Source of the DNA: Streptomyces roseochromogenus subsp. oscitans DS 12.976
GTDB lineage: Bacteria; Actinomycetota; Actinomycetes; Streptomycetales; Streptomycetaceae
Length of the DNA stretch: 64,000 nt
NCBI RefSeq assembly: GCF_000497445.1
Contig: NZ_CM002285.1
Location: forward strand, 1,147,312-1,211,311
Reading direction: 5' to 3'
In this document: in pieces, positions 12,486 to 24,480 of the stretch
Position numbering within the stretch: position 1 is the first letter of the stretch
How the letters are laid out: the number at the start of each line of letters is the position of its first letter
Notes under the pieces: generated by a model
The model's database searches: none
What the model saw: the letters and a program-made list of their open reading frames with translations, nothing else
What the model was told of the DNA's origin: nothing
Program-made: the position numbers and the translations under genes

Positions 12486-13352
12486 TTACGATTCACCGTC
12501 AACCAGAAGGGGAAACGACTGCGTCAGAGCGGTAGCCCAATGCCGAATCGGCGTCAGCCCGACCTCGCGCCAGGCAGCATGCCCCAACACCGTGTACCGG
12601 GGCCGCAGTTCGCCACCGGCGACTTGGTCGCTGCGCACCGGGCGGATGCGTCCGGGATCCGCACCGAGCAACCGGAAGACCATCCGGGCGATGTCGTACC
12701 AAGTGGTCTCACCTGAGCTCGTTCCGTGGAACACGCCGGATGCGCCCTGCCGAACGAGTGCCACGATCTGTTGTGCCAAATCCACGGTCCACGTTGGCTG
12801 GCCCCACTGATCGTCCACCACGTCCACCGTCTTGCGCATCTGCTCCAGCCGGACCATCTTGCGAATGAAGTTCGTGCCATGTCGCCCGTAAAGCCAGGCG
12901 GTTCGTACGATCGTCCCGTCGTCTGGCAGCAACTCGAGCACAGCCTGCTCGCCGGCCAGCTTTGTCCGGCCGTACGCGTTGATCGGACTGGTGGCCGCAC
13001 TTTCGGCATAGGGCTGGCAACTCGTGCCATCGAAAACATAATCAGTGGAGAGGTGGACCAACCGTATCGATCGATCGCTGCATATCGAAGCAAGCTCTCT
13101 GACCCCTCTTCCGTTGATAAGAAGGGCCTCCGATTCACTGACCTCCGCTTCAGGGAATCGCGTCCACGCTGCGCAATTGACAATCGTCGTCGGTTGATAC
13201 CTGGAGACAACGGCTCGGACTGAAAAGCGGTCGGTGATGTCGAGATCCTGTCGAGTGACAGCAACCACTGATTCGTTCAACCCTTGCAAAACCCCCACTA
13301 AATCTCGCCCGAGCATTCCTGCCGCACCAGTAACTAACCACCGATTCACCAT
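12486..13352 (-). CDS. cloS: dTDP-4-keto-6-deoxyhexose reductase
   Basis: 288-aa RmlD-type reductase performing the final 4-keto reduction to the L-noviose precursor. GAAGMLGRDL binds the nucleotide, LSTDYVFDG and YGRTKLAGEQ carry the Ser/Tyr/Lys catalytic set, and RTAWLYG and WGQPTWTVDLAQ are family segments. ATG 13352 has GGAAG upstream; a 57-residue longer frame has no homology and runs into transposase debris. Two TTA leucine codons occur near the start (13337-13335 and 13301-13299), so translation may depend on the bldA tRNA. It is the first gene of the sugar block; the region upstream is an IS1380-like remnant. Confidence 0.94.
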   Translation of the reverse strand: MVNRWLVTGAAGMLGRDLVGVLQGLNESVVAVTRQDLDITDRFSVRAVVSRYQPTTIVNCAAWTRFPEAEVSESEALLINGRGVRELASICSDRSIRLVHLSTDYVFDGTSCQPYAESAATSPINAYGRTKLAGEQAVLELLPDDGTIVRTAWLYGRHGTNFIRKMVRLEQMRKTVDVVDDQWGQPTWTVDLAQQIVALVRQGASGVFHGTSSGETTWYDIARMVFRLLGADPGRIRPVRSDQVAGGELRPRYTVLGHAAWREVGLTPIRHWATALTQSFPLLVDGES

Positions 13353-13424
13353 GTGAGCTTCCAGCTCCGCCGCGTTGGTTGTCAAGACGAATGAGGCAGT
13401 GGGTGGTTTCGTTGTTTCACTGTG

Positions 13425-14075
13425 AATTGGGCTGACCGGGGCGCTGTCGACGGCGCTGGCCCGACGCGGCCGGTCTTCGGCGCGGTCGCCTCTCACTCCA
13501 CCGTATGGCGGGCGCTGAACCAAGCCGACGAGCAGGGGCTTTCCCGGGCTTCTCCCACCAGCTGATCGACTGGATCGCCTGCGCGGGCGACCGTCAGAGC
13601 CCCACGTTCCGCTGGGAGTACTCCGTCGGCTGGGCCTTCACCGCACACGAACAGGCCGCCATCGAGATGTGCGACAAGCAGGGCCTGTGGCGGCCGGCCA
13701 GCGGCGGCCCAGATGGCGGCGTACGCGAGAACGCGTTCGTCGCTGACATCACCGCTCTGCTCGGCGACCTGCCTGGCCGGCCGCCGGCACCACCGGGTGA
13801 TCGCCTGCAAGGAACCCCTCCACCCCAGCTACGCGGCTTCCGGGACCGGCCTGTTGCCCTCGCCCGAGTTGGACGTCAACGCCGCCTGGCTCACCGCCAC
13901 CACCCCTGCCGCCGATCTCAGCTGCTGACTCCAACTCCTCGCCCTGGACAGCGAGATGACCAGGGCCACGCGGAAGACGCTGCGCTACCCCATCCTGCGG
14001 CATCGCGATTTACAAGCCCCCCGGCCGGCCCAGAGTCCTCGCCGCATTGACACTCGCCTGCGGCTGGGCAGACCG
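13425..14075 (+). mobile_element. Degenerate IS1380-family transposase remnant
   Basis: Pieces in all three forward frames match an IS1380-type DDE transposase in order: GLTGALSTALARRG, then FGAVASHSTVWRALNQADEQG, then FSHQLIDWIACAGD and EYSVGWAFTAHEQ, a WRPASGGPDGGVRENAFVADI segment, RVIACKEPLHPS, and LQLLALDSEMTRATRKTLRY. Frames shift several times and the catalytic core is largely deleted, so it is inactive. No terminal inverted repeats were identified. It fills the gap between cloS and cloR, a functional boundary in the cluster. Confidence 0.8.
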
Positions 14076-14181
14076 TGCTCGTAGCCTGGATTCTCCACGC
14101 TCACCGGCGTCCTTACGTTCTGTGGTGCGGTCCCCCGGGCTGACCGCGTAGTTCGGCCCGGGCAATGTGACGTCGGCAGCC

Positions 14182-16034
<1,853 letters not shown>

Positions 16035-16339
16035 TCAGGCCAGGGCCTTCCATGGGATTTACGGCGCAACACGCCATGAGTAGCGCTCTCACACGAGCGC
16101 CCACAGACCGTCGGTCTCTATCACTATCAAATCACCGCGCAGCCCAAAAAGGGGACCTCCTGTCGGAAAAGTGGGTGCAGGGCTCCATCGTTTTGGCGGT
16201 CGGTGCGACAGAGCCGGTATGGGCCTGATACGGCAACTCGGCCGTGATGGTGATGGATCGGCAGGTACACGCGCAGGCACAGCTTCCGGTGACCATGGAG
16301 TGTCGAGTTCGCTGATCACCACGACGGAATTCCGTGCCT

Positions 16340-16850
16340 GCCACGCAGGCATCAGCCATCCCCGCCGGGCTGGGTCAACTCGCCGGCTCCGGTCCGGCCC
16401 GCCCGAAGAACTGCCCGGCCTACGGGCCCGGCTGTCCCGCCTGCCCGACCCCCGCCACCGGGGTCGCCGTCACCCGCTGCCGTACGTCCCGGCCCTGGCC
16501 GCCTGCGCGGTCCTGGTAGGAGCGAAGTCCCTCACCGCGATCCCCGAGTGAGCCGACGACGCCTGTGAACAGCTCTTTCTCCGCTGCGGGGCCATGCTGC
16601 GCGAACCGCACCGGCCCTACCGGGCGCCCAGCGAGGTGACTGCGCGCCGGGTACTGCAGCGCATCGACGGCGATGCGCTCGATGCGGCGATCGGCGGCCG
16701 GCTCACCGCCGGCGCGGACTCCGCCAAGCTGCCGTTCCCGCACGCCGGCCAGGCGCTACCGATGCCACCGATGTCGACGGGCGCGGCCGACGCACCATCA
16801 ACCGCTGCGCGGCGGCCTGTTCTCGTGTCCCCGCTCGGTGGTCCAGCATG
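16340..16850 (+). mobile_element. Degenerate ISAs1-family transposase remnant
   Basis: Forward-frame pieces match the N-terminal third of an ISAs1/H-repeat transposase: LSRLPDPRHRGRRHPLPYV, ALAACAVLVGAKSLTAI (then a stop), LRCGAMLREPHRPYRAPSEV and TARRVLQRIDGDALDAAIGG. The DDE core is absent and stops interrupt the frame. The surrounding gap (15987-16986, between cloQ and cloP) holds no other gene I recognise and presumably carries the cloQR promoter. Confidence 0.75.
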
Positions 16851-16986
16851 CCCGAGGCATCCAGCCACGCCTCCCACCGGGACCACATCTCGGGTGCGTG
16901 GGACCCCGTGATCCGGCGCGAAAACCCGTCAATCACCATGCCCGGCAACCGAAACCAGCATCCCGCATTGATCAACTCGCTGTGGA

Positions 16987-17820
16987 CTACCGGGTACGCT
17001 GCCAGTAGACACCGTCGCGGTCGATCCTGATCAGTTCGTCGGCGATGTCGAACCTCGCGCGGTATTCGTCCACCGCGTCTTTGCACGGCGGGCACATCAG
17101 GTAGTCGTCCACGATGACGTAGCCACCGACCGACACCTTCGGGTAGAGATTGGTCAAGGTGTCCCAAGTAGACTCATACAGATCCCCGTCCATTCGCAGC
17201 ACGGCGAGCGCGTCGATCGGCGCAGTGGGCAGGGTGTCCTTGAACCAGCCGGGGAGGAACCGGACCTGCTCGTCGAGCAGGTCGTAGTTGCGGAAGTTGC
17301 GCCGGACCTCGTCCTCGGACACCGCGAGCACGGCATTGTGCCGATGCAGCGCCATCCTCCGGTCACCGGGATAGCCGTCCGCACCGACGTCAGGAATGCC
17401 CTGGAAGGAGTCGGCGACCCACACAGTGCGGTCGCGCACGTCGTGGGCGCGCAGGATTCCCCGCATAAAGATGCACGCTCCACCACGCCACACCCCGGTT
17501 TCCGCGAGGTCACCGGGGATATTGTTGCCAATAACGTCTTCGACACATTGCTGAATGTTTTCGAGGCGTTTGATTCCGATCATCGTGTGCGCGTTGGCCG
17601 GCCAGTCCCGCCCCTCATTGCGGACCTCTTCCCGGTACGTTGCATCGTCATGAGAGAAGTTTTGCCGGTGTGCGGGATCCTCGTACACAGTCCCGGCCAG
17701 CACCTTCTTCATGAGGTTCAGATACAGCCATGAGCCGCTGCTTGTGCCTTGTGTAGGTCCTTCGGGCTGAGCTTGCAATGAATTGTCTGCCACGCTGACC
17801 ACGATAGGTGTCACTTCCAT
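16987..17820 (-). CDS. cloP: Noviose 4-O-methyltransferase (TylF/MycF family)
   Basis: About 277 aa. It methylates the 4''-OH of the noviosyl residue after glycosylation, using SAM. GDLAETGVWRGGACIFMRG (SAM loop with acidic and glycine residues), VWVADSFQGIP, LAVLRMDGDLYESTWDTL (metal/catalytic aspartates) and GGYVIVDDYLMCPPCKDAV are typical of macrocin O-methyltransferases. ATG 17820 is chosen although its ribosome site (GAGG, 12 bases away) is weak; the frame is open to 17889. The 324-bp gap up to clo-hal shows no convincing gene. Confidence 0.92.
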   Translation of the reverse strand: MEVTPIVVSVADNSLQAQPEGPTQGTSSGSWLYLNLMKKVLAGTVYEDPAHRQNFSHDDATYREEVRNEGRDWPANAHTMIGIKRLENIQQCVEDVIGNNIPGDLAETGVWRGGACIFMRGILRAHDVRDRTVWVADSFQGIPDVGADGYPGDRRMALHRHNAVLAVSEDEVRRNFRNYDLLDEQVRFLPGWFKDTLPTAPIDALAVLRMDGDLYESTWDTLTNLYPKVSVGGYVIVDDYLMCPPCKDAVDEYRARFDIADELIRIDRDGVYWQRTR

Positions 17821-18144
17821 TCGGGTCCAGTGCCTCGACTCAGAAGGTTGACGAGGAAATGCGGTTGGCCAGTTGCGCCGGAGGTGCATGACATGAATGC
17901 GTGCGGGACTACGTGGTCGATCAAAGCGAAATCTGGCCGCCCGGCCGATTTACCACCACACGCGAGCGTCCACCGAACATCACCGAACGAAGTGCGACAG
18001 GATCTGGAGCCGACCACACCTGATCGTCGGCTGTCTGCCGGCCACCGGTCTGGATCTCAACGGGCTGATCCACGAACCGGATATCGCAGATTCAACCTGA
18101 GTACTGGAAGCCTTCGGGCGAGAAGTCCTCGTCACGTACCGCGC

Positions 18145-19719
18145 TTACGCCTTGGGTTCTACGAATCCGTAGCTGATGACTTCGTGCACGATGCTTCGGG
18201 CGCGATCCTCACTGTCGATTCCGCGGTCGGTGATTATTTCGATGATCTCGCGGCCCGTGCGTTTTCCGTCGGCGTGTTCAACTGCCGCCCTGACGGCCGG
18301 TGTATACGCGATCGACGCACCATTTGTGTGCACGAGGGAGCGCGCTTCGCGGAGATAGCGTCCGTCGACTGCGAAGTCGTTCACCACCGATCCGCAGGCA
18401 CTGGCGATCAGCGGGGTGTCCAAATCAATGCCAGCACCATTGAACATGCTCTCGACCGACTTTTTGAGGTCCGCTGATACGTCAAGATGTTTTGCATAGT
18501 GGTTGTACCAGGCGCGGTGCGCGAAGGCGCCCGCGATGAGCGAGACGAAGGCCTTCTCGGGCTCGATCGACGGCACGCCAAAATGGCTGCGCGCGTGCCA
18601 GAAGTACGATTCCTTGCTGCCCTTGTTGCCCGCGTAAAGGAAATATACTTGGTCGCGCAGTCGCGCGAATTCTTTGCGGTAGGCGCCCTCATAGAACTGC
18701 AGCATCCGCGCAGTATCCAGTTCGGGCTTGTCGAGGATGGTATTGACGACCGTCGCAGCAAGAAAGCCACTCAGCATCGCAAGGTGGACACCAGTGGAGA
18801 ACAGCGGATCGATGAAACAGGCCGCGTCTCCGATCGCGATGTAGCCATCGCCGCAGAAACGGTCGTAAATGTAGGACCAGTCACGCTGGACGTGCATGTC
18901 ATCGACGAGTTCGGCGTTTTCCGTTCGGCTCGCGAGTTCGGGCGTTTTCTCGATGCTGTCGAGGTAGTACTGCCGCACACGCGTGGACTTCAGCGCATTG
19001 AGGGACTCGCGGTCGACCACTGCTCCAATGCTCGTGATGTCATCTCGCAGTGGAATGCACCACCACCAACCGTCATCGAAGGTGGGCAGAAAAATGTTGC
19101 CGGCGTCTTCGCCTTCGGAGCGCTTCACTCCCTTCCAGTAAGACCAGACCGCCATATTCTTGAGATACGGGTCCCATTCCTGGGTGTGGAGGCGCTTGGT
19201 CACCAGGCCGCCCTGGCCGGAAGCATCGACCAGCCAACGGGCCGTGGCAGTGCCGGTCTCGCCGGTGTCGGTACGCCGGTAATTTACGGTGGACCGGCCG
19301 TTGTCGTCGATGGAGAAGTTTGTGACCCTGTGCTGCTCGCGCACATCAACCCCGTGCTCCCGCGCGTTGTCCAGCAACATCTTGTCGAACGGACCGCGTT
19401 CGACCTGATATGTATAGTCATGGGTCACGGACACCGCGTTCCGGAAATCAACCTTCCAGGGCTCTCGTTGCTCTCCCCACACCCACTCGACGCCATACTT
19501 CTTAATGTAGTCACCGGCTTCGAGCTTTTCCCGGACGCCGATCTTGTCGAGCAGATCGACGGTGCCTAAGAGGAGACTCTCGCCGATGTGGTACCGAGGG
19601 AACTTCGCAACTTCGAGGACCAGAACTTTCTTACCCCCGTCGGCAAGCAATGAGCTCACCATCGACCCTCCGGGGCCTCCGCCGATCACAATGACGTCAT
19701 ATTCCTGGTTTTCGGACAC
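18145..19719 (-). CDS. clo-hal: FADH2-dependent halogenase (aminocoumarin C-8' chlorination)
   Basis: 524 aa. It introduces the chlorine at C-8' of the aminocoumarin ring, the position that is methylated in novobiocin. VIVIGGGPGGSMVSSLLA near the N-terminus binds FAD and GWWWCIPL is the WxWxIP halogenase signature that separates these enzymes from monooxygenases. GDAACFIDPLFSTGVHLAM is the second flavin motif. GTG 19719 has a near-perfect GGAGGAAG five bases upstream. One TTA codon (19569-19567) is present. A flavin reductase must come from elsewhere; none is in the window. The 236-bp gap to cloN7 shows no gene. Confidence 0.95.
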   Translation of the reverse strand: MSENQEYDVIVIGGGPGGSMVSSLLADGGKKVLVLEVAKFPRYHIGESLLLGTVDLLDKIGVREKLEAGDYIKKYGVEWVWGEQREPWKVDFRNAVSVTHDYTYQVERGPFDKMLLDNAREHGVDVREQHRVTNFSIDDNGRSTVNYRRTDTGETGTATARWLVDASGQGGLVTKRLHTQEWDPYLKNMAVWSYWKGVKRSEGEDAGNIFLPTFDDGWWWCIPLRDDITSIGAVVDRESLNALKSTRVRQYYLDSIEKTPELASRTENAELVDDMHVQRDWSYIYDRFCGDGYIAIGDAACFIDPLFSTGVHLAMLSGFLAATVVNTILDKPELDTARMLQFYEGAYRKEFARLRDQVYFLYAGNKGSKESYFWHARSHFGVPSIEPEKAFVSLIAGAFAHRAWYNHYAKHLDVSADLKKSVESMFNGAGIDLDTPLIASACGSVVNDFAVDGRYLREARSLVHTNGASIAYTPAVRAAVEHADGKRTGREIIEIITDRGIDSEDRARSIVHEVISYGFVEPKA

Positions 19720-19955
19720 GCTACTTCCTCCAACCGCTGACGATAAATCGCCAATCAGTCTACCCACGGTTTCTGCGATCCGCGACCCTTTGCGAACCTC
19801 CGGGTAACGGAAATACAGATAGCCAAGCTTCCGTTCCGGAGGTGAATGGCGTCGATGGCGCGGATTCCGTGGGCGTGAGTGCTGGTTAGGTACGAGCGGA
19901 CGTGTAAATCCTGGCAGAGAGTGTGCGTGGTGCGCCAGCACTCCGACAAGCACCG

Positions 19956-20792
19956 TTATGCGGGACGTGCGTTTGTGAGCACCTCGAACAGCAACTGGGC
20001 GAAGGACTCCGACTCGGTCAGGAAGCCAGTGTGGTCGCCGGGAAACTCAACGAGTTTGGTGCCGAGCTGATCGGCGAGCGCGACCGCGGTGCGGTGGAAG
20101 AGTGACCCCTCGGCCGTGGATCCGCCGGCGATGACGATTCGGTCGCCCATGGGGCGCAACGCGTTGATGTCGGGTCGGTAGCGGGTAGTTGGGCGAAGGG
20201 TGTGATGAAAGAGCCGATCGAGGATGGTCCACACGTCTTCCGGGTCGGTGAACGAATTCGGTTCGGGCGGCTGCTGGGCCGGCCGGTGGAGGCGGATGTT
20301 GGCCAGGGCGAGGTACTTCTGCAACGCCACGGGGCGGTTCTCACGGTAAAGGTCGCAGATCTCATCGATGGCGGCGCGCATCTGTTCGCGGTCGATCAAC
20401 AACTCGAGCAGCGGGGGCTCGTGCGCGACCAGCGCCCTGACCTGTTCAGGGTGCTGGGCAGCCAACACAAGCGCGGTTACAGCGCCTCCGCTGCTGCCGA
20501 ACAAGTACACCGGCCCGGCGTCGAGCGTCGAAATGAGCCGGTGCACGTCGTCGGCCATCAACTCTGGCTCTGCCTCCTGGGTTGGGTCTTCCAGAGGGCT
20601 GCCGATGACCCCACGGGGGTCGAAGGTCACGACCGTGAAGTGCTCGGCCAGCAGCTGCGAGATCGGCGCGAACCCCTTGCAGCCCATCGGTAGACCGACC
20701 ACAACGAGCAGGGGACCTGCGCCTTGGATCTCGTAGTGCAAGCGCGCGCCAGGCACCTTCAGGCTCTGCACCACCGGTTTGTCATTCGCCAT
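19956..20792 (-). CDS. cloN7: Alpha/beta-hydrolase-fold pyrrolyl acyltransferase
   Basis: 278 aa with the alpha/beta hydrolase layout: VVVGLPMGCKG (oxyanion strand), TFDPRGVIGS, the nucleophile elbow FGSSGGAV (Ser), and a C-terminal catalytic histidine in FPGDHTGFL. In the related coumermycin system CouN7 moves pyrrole-2-carboxyl from the carrier CouN1 onto the 3'-OH of noviose, so the same transfer is inferred here. ATG 20792 follows GAGAGGAC. It is last in the cloN1-N7 series. Confidence 0.9.
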   Translation of the reverse strand: MANDKPVVQSLKVPGARLHYEIQGAGPLLVVVGLPMGCKGFAPISQLLAEHFTVVTFDPRGVIGSPLEDPTQEAEPELMADDVHRLISTLDAGPVYLFGSSGGAVTALVLAAQHPEQVRALVAHEPPLLELLIDREQMRAAIDEICDLYRENRPVALQKYLALANIRLHRPAQQPPEPNSFTDPEDVWTILDRLFHHTLRPTTRYRPDINALRPMGDRIVIAGGSTAEGSLFHRTAVALADQLGTKLVEFPGDHTGFLTESESFAQLLFEVLTNARPA

Positions 20793-20840
20793 GCTCAGTT
20801 GGTCCTCTCTGCTGTTGGGGAGTCTGCCGTCTCCGTGGGT

Positions 20841-22556
20841 TCACGGGGTCATCGACAGCTCGCGGATCATCTCCTCAGGCACGGTGACGTCATCGAACCA
20901 GCGTCCGCCGAAGGGGCGGGGTATGGGCAGGATCTGGTCGCTGGAATAAGCGAGGATCTTGCGGTTGTAAGCACGCATCTCGTCTCGCAGGGTTGCGGGA
21001 AGCCGGCCGTCCAGGGAGAGAGCGTGATCCATCTCCGCAAGGAGCCGCTTGGTCTGGTCAATTGTCTTCAGCACCGCTTCGCAAAACACGCTGGACAAAA
21101 CACCGTGCTCGCCCTTGATACTCACCAACCGCTCGATCGCCTCATAGGAGACATCCTGGATGCCGCGTCGGCTCAACCACTTGGTCTCGTAGTTCAGCCG
21201 GCGGTACCAGAGCGGTTCGACCATGGCCTGCCGATGTTCCTCCAGCGTGCGGTGGTGGATTCGGTAGCCATGCTTGTCGGGCTCCTCGAAGAAGCGGCAG
21301 CCCGGGTCCAGGAAGGGCACCATGGGACAGATGAGCGGCAGGACCGGCTGCCCCGCGAATTTGCGGATCAGGTGCTCCGAGTAGGTGACCGTGTCGCGCA
21401 CGGACTGCCTGTCCTGATATGGCATGCCGATGAAAAACCAAATCATCACGCCCTTGACACCGGCATCCAGCGCGCGTGGAATCCATTCCTCCATCTCGGC
21501 CATTGTGTATGTGCCGCGACCGGCTGCCCTGCTGATCTTTGGGTCGTGCGACTCGGGAGAGAGCATGATGTACGAGTCTGTGGATGTGCCCATCTTCTTC
21601 AGCGTGTCGTGGGGCGTCAGGTTGAATTGCTCGAAGAAGACGCTCCGGTACCCGAGGTCGTGCACGGCGTCGAGGTACGTGTGCATCCTTGCTTTGCCCT
21701 CTGAGTAGCACTGGAGGGCGTAGATGGAGGTGTGTTTGGCCGCCTCGCCCATCGTCTTGAGCTCTTCGACGATCAGGTCGTTGTCCTTCTGCACCAGGGT
21801 TTTGGTGCCCACCTCCATGATGTTGCGATAGGCGAAGCGGGAGCCGCCGCACCAGCCGCAGTCGTGGGCGCACCCGGTGTTCGGCAGCGTCATGATCAGC
21901 TTGCTGGCAAGCGGTGTCACAGGCGTGTTCTGGTAGTAGGACCAGTCATTCCTGACGTTGTTGTAGTCCGTGGCGGGTTTGTGGCTGAATCCTGTGGTCT
22001 CGACCCGGTCATTACCCTTGTAGAGGAGGTTGGGTATCGAGCTGAAGTCTCGGCCACCCCGGACCACGGCCTCGACCAGCTGGGTGATGGGGGCGAGAGT
22101 GTCGTAGCCCTGGACAACGACGTCCACTTGCGGGTACTGGATGAGTTCCCGGGCAAAGTAGGTCGCCGAGATGCCACCGAAGACGATCAGCGACTCTGGA
22201 TGAATTCGCTTTACCACTTCAGCCAGCTCGATGGCGCCGTTGCATTGGGTCATCCAGTGCAGGTCGAAGCCGAAGACCGGCGCTTCCAGCCGCTCGATCA
22301 GTCGCTCGACATCGAGATCCGGGTGCTTCAACATCAGGGAGGCGATGTTGACGATCTGGCAGTCGAAGTCGTGGTCGGCCAGCTGTTGCTTGATCGAGAA
22401 CCAGCCGATGGGGTACATCTCGTAGACGGACGTGACGTTGACGCTGTCGCTGTCACTCAGGTAGGCGAACAGGATGTCGTCACGGTCCCGGAAGTCGTAC
22501 ACGCTGGGCGCATGTAGCAGGAACATGTCCGCGTTCAATTTCACTGGGACATCCAA
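20841..22556 (-). CDS. cloN6: Cobalamin-type radical SAM methyltransferase (pyrrole C-5 methylation)
   Basis: 571 aa. It methylates C-5 of the pyrrole-2-carboxyl group, an unactivated carbon. Residues about 1-190 resemble a B12-binding domain, although I see no DxHxxG base-off motif. The radical SAM part has the CxxxCxxC cluster in TGCAHDCGWCGG, with glycine-rich and YALQCYSEGKARM strands following. TTG 22556 is taken as the start but has no clear ribosome site; GTG or ATG inside the next ten codons are alternatives. It lies between cloN5 and cloN7. Its B12 need may connect loosely with the cobalamin-regulated cobalt genes 31 kb away, though nothing in sequence links them. Confidence 0.92.
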   Translation of the reverse strand: MDVPVKLNADMFLLHAPSVYDFRDRDDILFAYLSDSDSVNVTSVYEMYPIGWFSIKQQLADHDFDCQIVNIASLMLKHPDLDVERLIERLEAPVFGFDLHWMTQCNGAIELAEVVKRIHPESLIVFGGISATYFARELIQYPQVDVVVQGYDTLAPITQLVEAVVRGGRDFSSIPNLLYKGNDRVETTGFSHKPATDYNNVRNDWSYYQNTPVTPLASKLIMTLPNTGCAHDCGWCGGSRFAYRNIMEVGTKTLVQKDNDLIVEELKTMGEAAKHTSIYALQCYSEGKARMHTYLDAVHDLGYRSVFFEQFNLTPHDTLKKMGTSTDSYIMLSPESHDPKISRAAGRGTYTMAEMEEWIPRALDAGVKGVMIWFFIGMPYQDRQSVRDTVTYSEHLIRKFAGQPVLPLICPMVPFLDPGCRFFEEPDKHGYRIHHRTLEEHRQAMVEPLWYRRLNYETKWLSRRGIQDVSYEAIERLVSIKGEHGVLSSVFCEAVLKTIDQTKRLLAEMDHALSLDGRLPATLRDEMRAYNRKILAYSSDQILPIPRPFGGRWFDDVTVPEEMIRELSMTP

Positions 22557-22583
22557 ACTATTTGTTGGCGGTGACGACAGTAT

Positions 22584-22853
22584 TCACTTTCGCGACAGGC
22601 TCTCGTGCACGATCTCACTCAGGGTGCGCACGGACTTGAAGGTAGTGGCGGTGACGTCCATCAATGGCACGTGGACGCCGAACCTCTCCCCGAGGTGCGC
22701 GATCAGAGTGGCAGTGTTCAGGGAGTTGAGTATCCCGAGTTCGAGCAACGGGGTGTCCGCGTCGAGCTCACCCTCTGGGTCCCCGGCCAGGAAGCTCTCG
22801 CGGATGAAGGTGAGCAACTCGGACGAAATGTCTTCTCGGGTCTGGGTCGTCAT
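22584..22853 (-). CDS. cloN5: Peptidyl carrier protein for proline/pyrrole-2-carboxyl
   Basis: 89-aa free-standing carrier. The phosphopantetheine site is the serine in LLELGILNSLNTATLI, with the usual DSL replaced by NSL. CloN4 loads L-proline on it, CloN3 oxidises it to pyrrolyl-S-carrier, and CloN2 then transfers it to CloN1. ATG 22853 is preceded by AAGGGTGAG and lies 3 bp past the cloN4 stop. Confidence 0.93.
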   Translation of the reverse strand: MTTQTREDISSELLTFIRESFLAGDPEGELDADTPLLELGILNSLNTATLIAHLGERFGVHVPLMDVTATTFKSVRTLSEIVHESLSRK

Positions 22854-22856
22854 TTC

Positions 22857-24362
22857 TCACCCTTGAACTTTCTGTGCGCCGTGGAGTGGTATTTGCAGAG
22901 CCGCGAGGTCGAGCTTCCCCCGATCGTTGTGAGGCAGCTGGTCGACGAAGCGGATGTCACCGGGGATCATGTGGGGTGCGAGTCTGTCGGCCAGGTGTCG
23001 ACGCAGCGCGACGTTTCCAAAACTGCTTCCCTGGCTTCGGATCACGAACGCGGCCAGGTTCCGGTCCAGCCCCTCGCCCACCGCGACGACGGCGGCCTCG
23101 GCGACCCCTGGGTGGGAGTTCAGCGCGGCGACCACGTCTCCGAGTTCGATCCGGTGTCCACGGATTTTCACCATGTCGTCGTGGCGCCCTAGGTAATCGA
23201 ACGAACCATCTGGCCGGACCTTGACTCGATCGCCGGTCGCGTAGGGGCCCTCCTGTGGCTGCCGGCCCCAGTAACCGGCAAAGACTGTCGGCCCGCTGAC
23301 GACCAGCTCGCCCTCCTCACCGGGTTCGGCTTCCGAACCGTCGGGGCGGCGAGCCCAGACCCGGTCGCCGCTGCACGGCCTTCCGATCGGGACTGGCAGG
23401 TCGCGCGCGAGGTCCGCGGGGCGGACCTCGTGATAGGTGCACACGTTGGTCTCGGTAGGTCCGTACAGATTGAGCAGCCGGGCGTCGGACCAGGCGGCGA
23501 GGGCTCGGACATAGCCGATCGGAAACGGCTCGCCGGCGAACAGTAGCGCGCGGAGCGTCTCGGGCGCGGGCCGGTCGAGCAGACCGCCGTCACGCAGCAT
23601 GAGAATCAGAACGGAAGGCACGGAATACCACACGCTGATCCGCTCGCGGTGCAGGAACTCGACCAGCCGTTCCGGGGCGTACGCGAACTCGGCGTGTATC
23701 GGACACACGGCCGCCCCCACGGTGAAGGCTGCATAGAGGTCGAGGACGGAGAGGTCGAACGAAAGCCCTGAATGGTTGGCAAAGCGGTCCTGCGGGCCGG
23801 GAGCGAGTTCCGCAACGGCCCAATCGATGAAGGCCAGGGCACTGCGGTGGCTGACGCAGACGCCCTTGGGTGTCCCGGTCGAACCCGAGGTGTAGAGGAT
23901 ATAGGCGAGATCGTCTGGTTCAACGCGCGTGTTCACCGGTGCAGTCGGGAGGGCGTTGGGCACCGGCGCGGCGTCGAGATCAACACACGCTAGGCGGTCG
24001 CGAAGGGGGCTGGGAACCCGCGCGGACAGGTCGTCCGGAGCACACAGGGCGAGCGCCCCGGACTCGCGCGCGATCGCCGCGAACCGCTCGGGGGGAGTGA
24101 GGGGATCGACCGGGATGTAGATCGCACCGAGGCGCAGGACCGCCTGCATAGCGGCGATCGCGTTGGCAGACTTTGGGGACCAGATCAGCACTCGATCCCC
24201 CTTTTCGATTCCACGACCGGACAGCCTGCCCGCCAGGTCGTTGGCTCGTTCGTCGAGTTCTCCGTAGCTCATCGAACCGGCGGGTCCGATAACCGCAGGA
24301 GCGTTGGGCGTGCGAGCTGCGGAGGCGGCAAGCAGGTCGTGGAGGCCGCGCCGATCACTCAT
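22857..24362 (-). CDS. cloN4: L-prolyl-AMP ligase
   Basis: 501-aa stand-alone adenylation enzyme that activates L-proline and loads CloN5. Core motifs in order: YILYTSGSTGTPKGVCV (P-loop), NLYGPTETNVC, YATGDRVKVRPDGSFDYLGR (ATP aspartate) and the hinge HDDMVKIRGHRIELGDV; a C-terminal lysine lies in NDRGKLDL. ATG 24362 follows AGGAG at good spacing and excludes a 30-residue extension. Same pathway logic as the pyrrole units of pyoluteorin and undecylprodigiosin. Confidence 0.94.
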   Translation of the reverse strand: MSDRRGLHDLLAASAARTPNAPAVIGPAGSMSYGELDERANDLAGRLSGRGIEKGDRVLIWSPKSANAIAAMQAVLRLGAIYIPVDPLTPPERFAAIARESGALALCAPDDLSARVPSPLRDRLACVDLDAAPVPNALPTAPVNTRVEPDDLAYILYTSGSTGTPKGVCVSHRSALAFIDWAVAELAPGPQDRFANHSGLSFDLSVLDLYAAFTVGAAVCPIHAEFAYAPERLVEFLHRERISVWYSVPSVLILMLRDGGLLDRPAPETLRALLFAGEPFPIGYVRALAAWSDARLLNLYGPTETNVCTYHEVRPADLARDLPVPIGRPCSGDRVWARRPDGSEAEPGEEGELVVSGPTVFAGYWGRQPQEGPYATGDRVKVRPDGSFDYLGRHDDMVKIRGHRIELGDVVAALNSHPGVAEAAVVAVGEGLDRNLAAFVIRSQGSSFGNVALRRHLADRLAPHMIPGDIRFVDQLPHNDRGKLDLAALQIPLHGAQKVQG

Positions 24363-24480
24363 GCTTCGGCTCCTGTGCGCAGTAGGAAAGGTTGGTTGGT
24401 CAAGTGAGCGGCTGACGGCACGAAAGGCTTTGGTCCTACCGTCAGAGATCACTTGCTACTCCAGCTTTCGACCCGACCGC

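Noticed and set aside
17811..18017. 68-codon minus-strand frame in the cloP/clo-hal gap
   Set aside because: GTG start without a ribosome site, overlapping the cloP start out of frame; no recognisable protein features.
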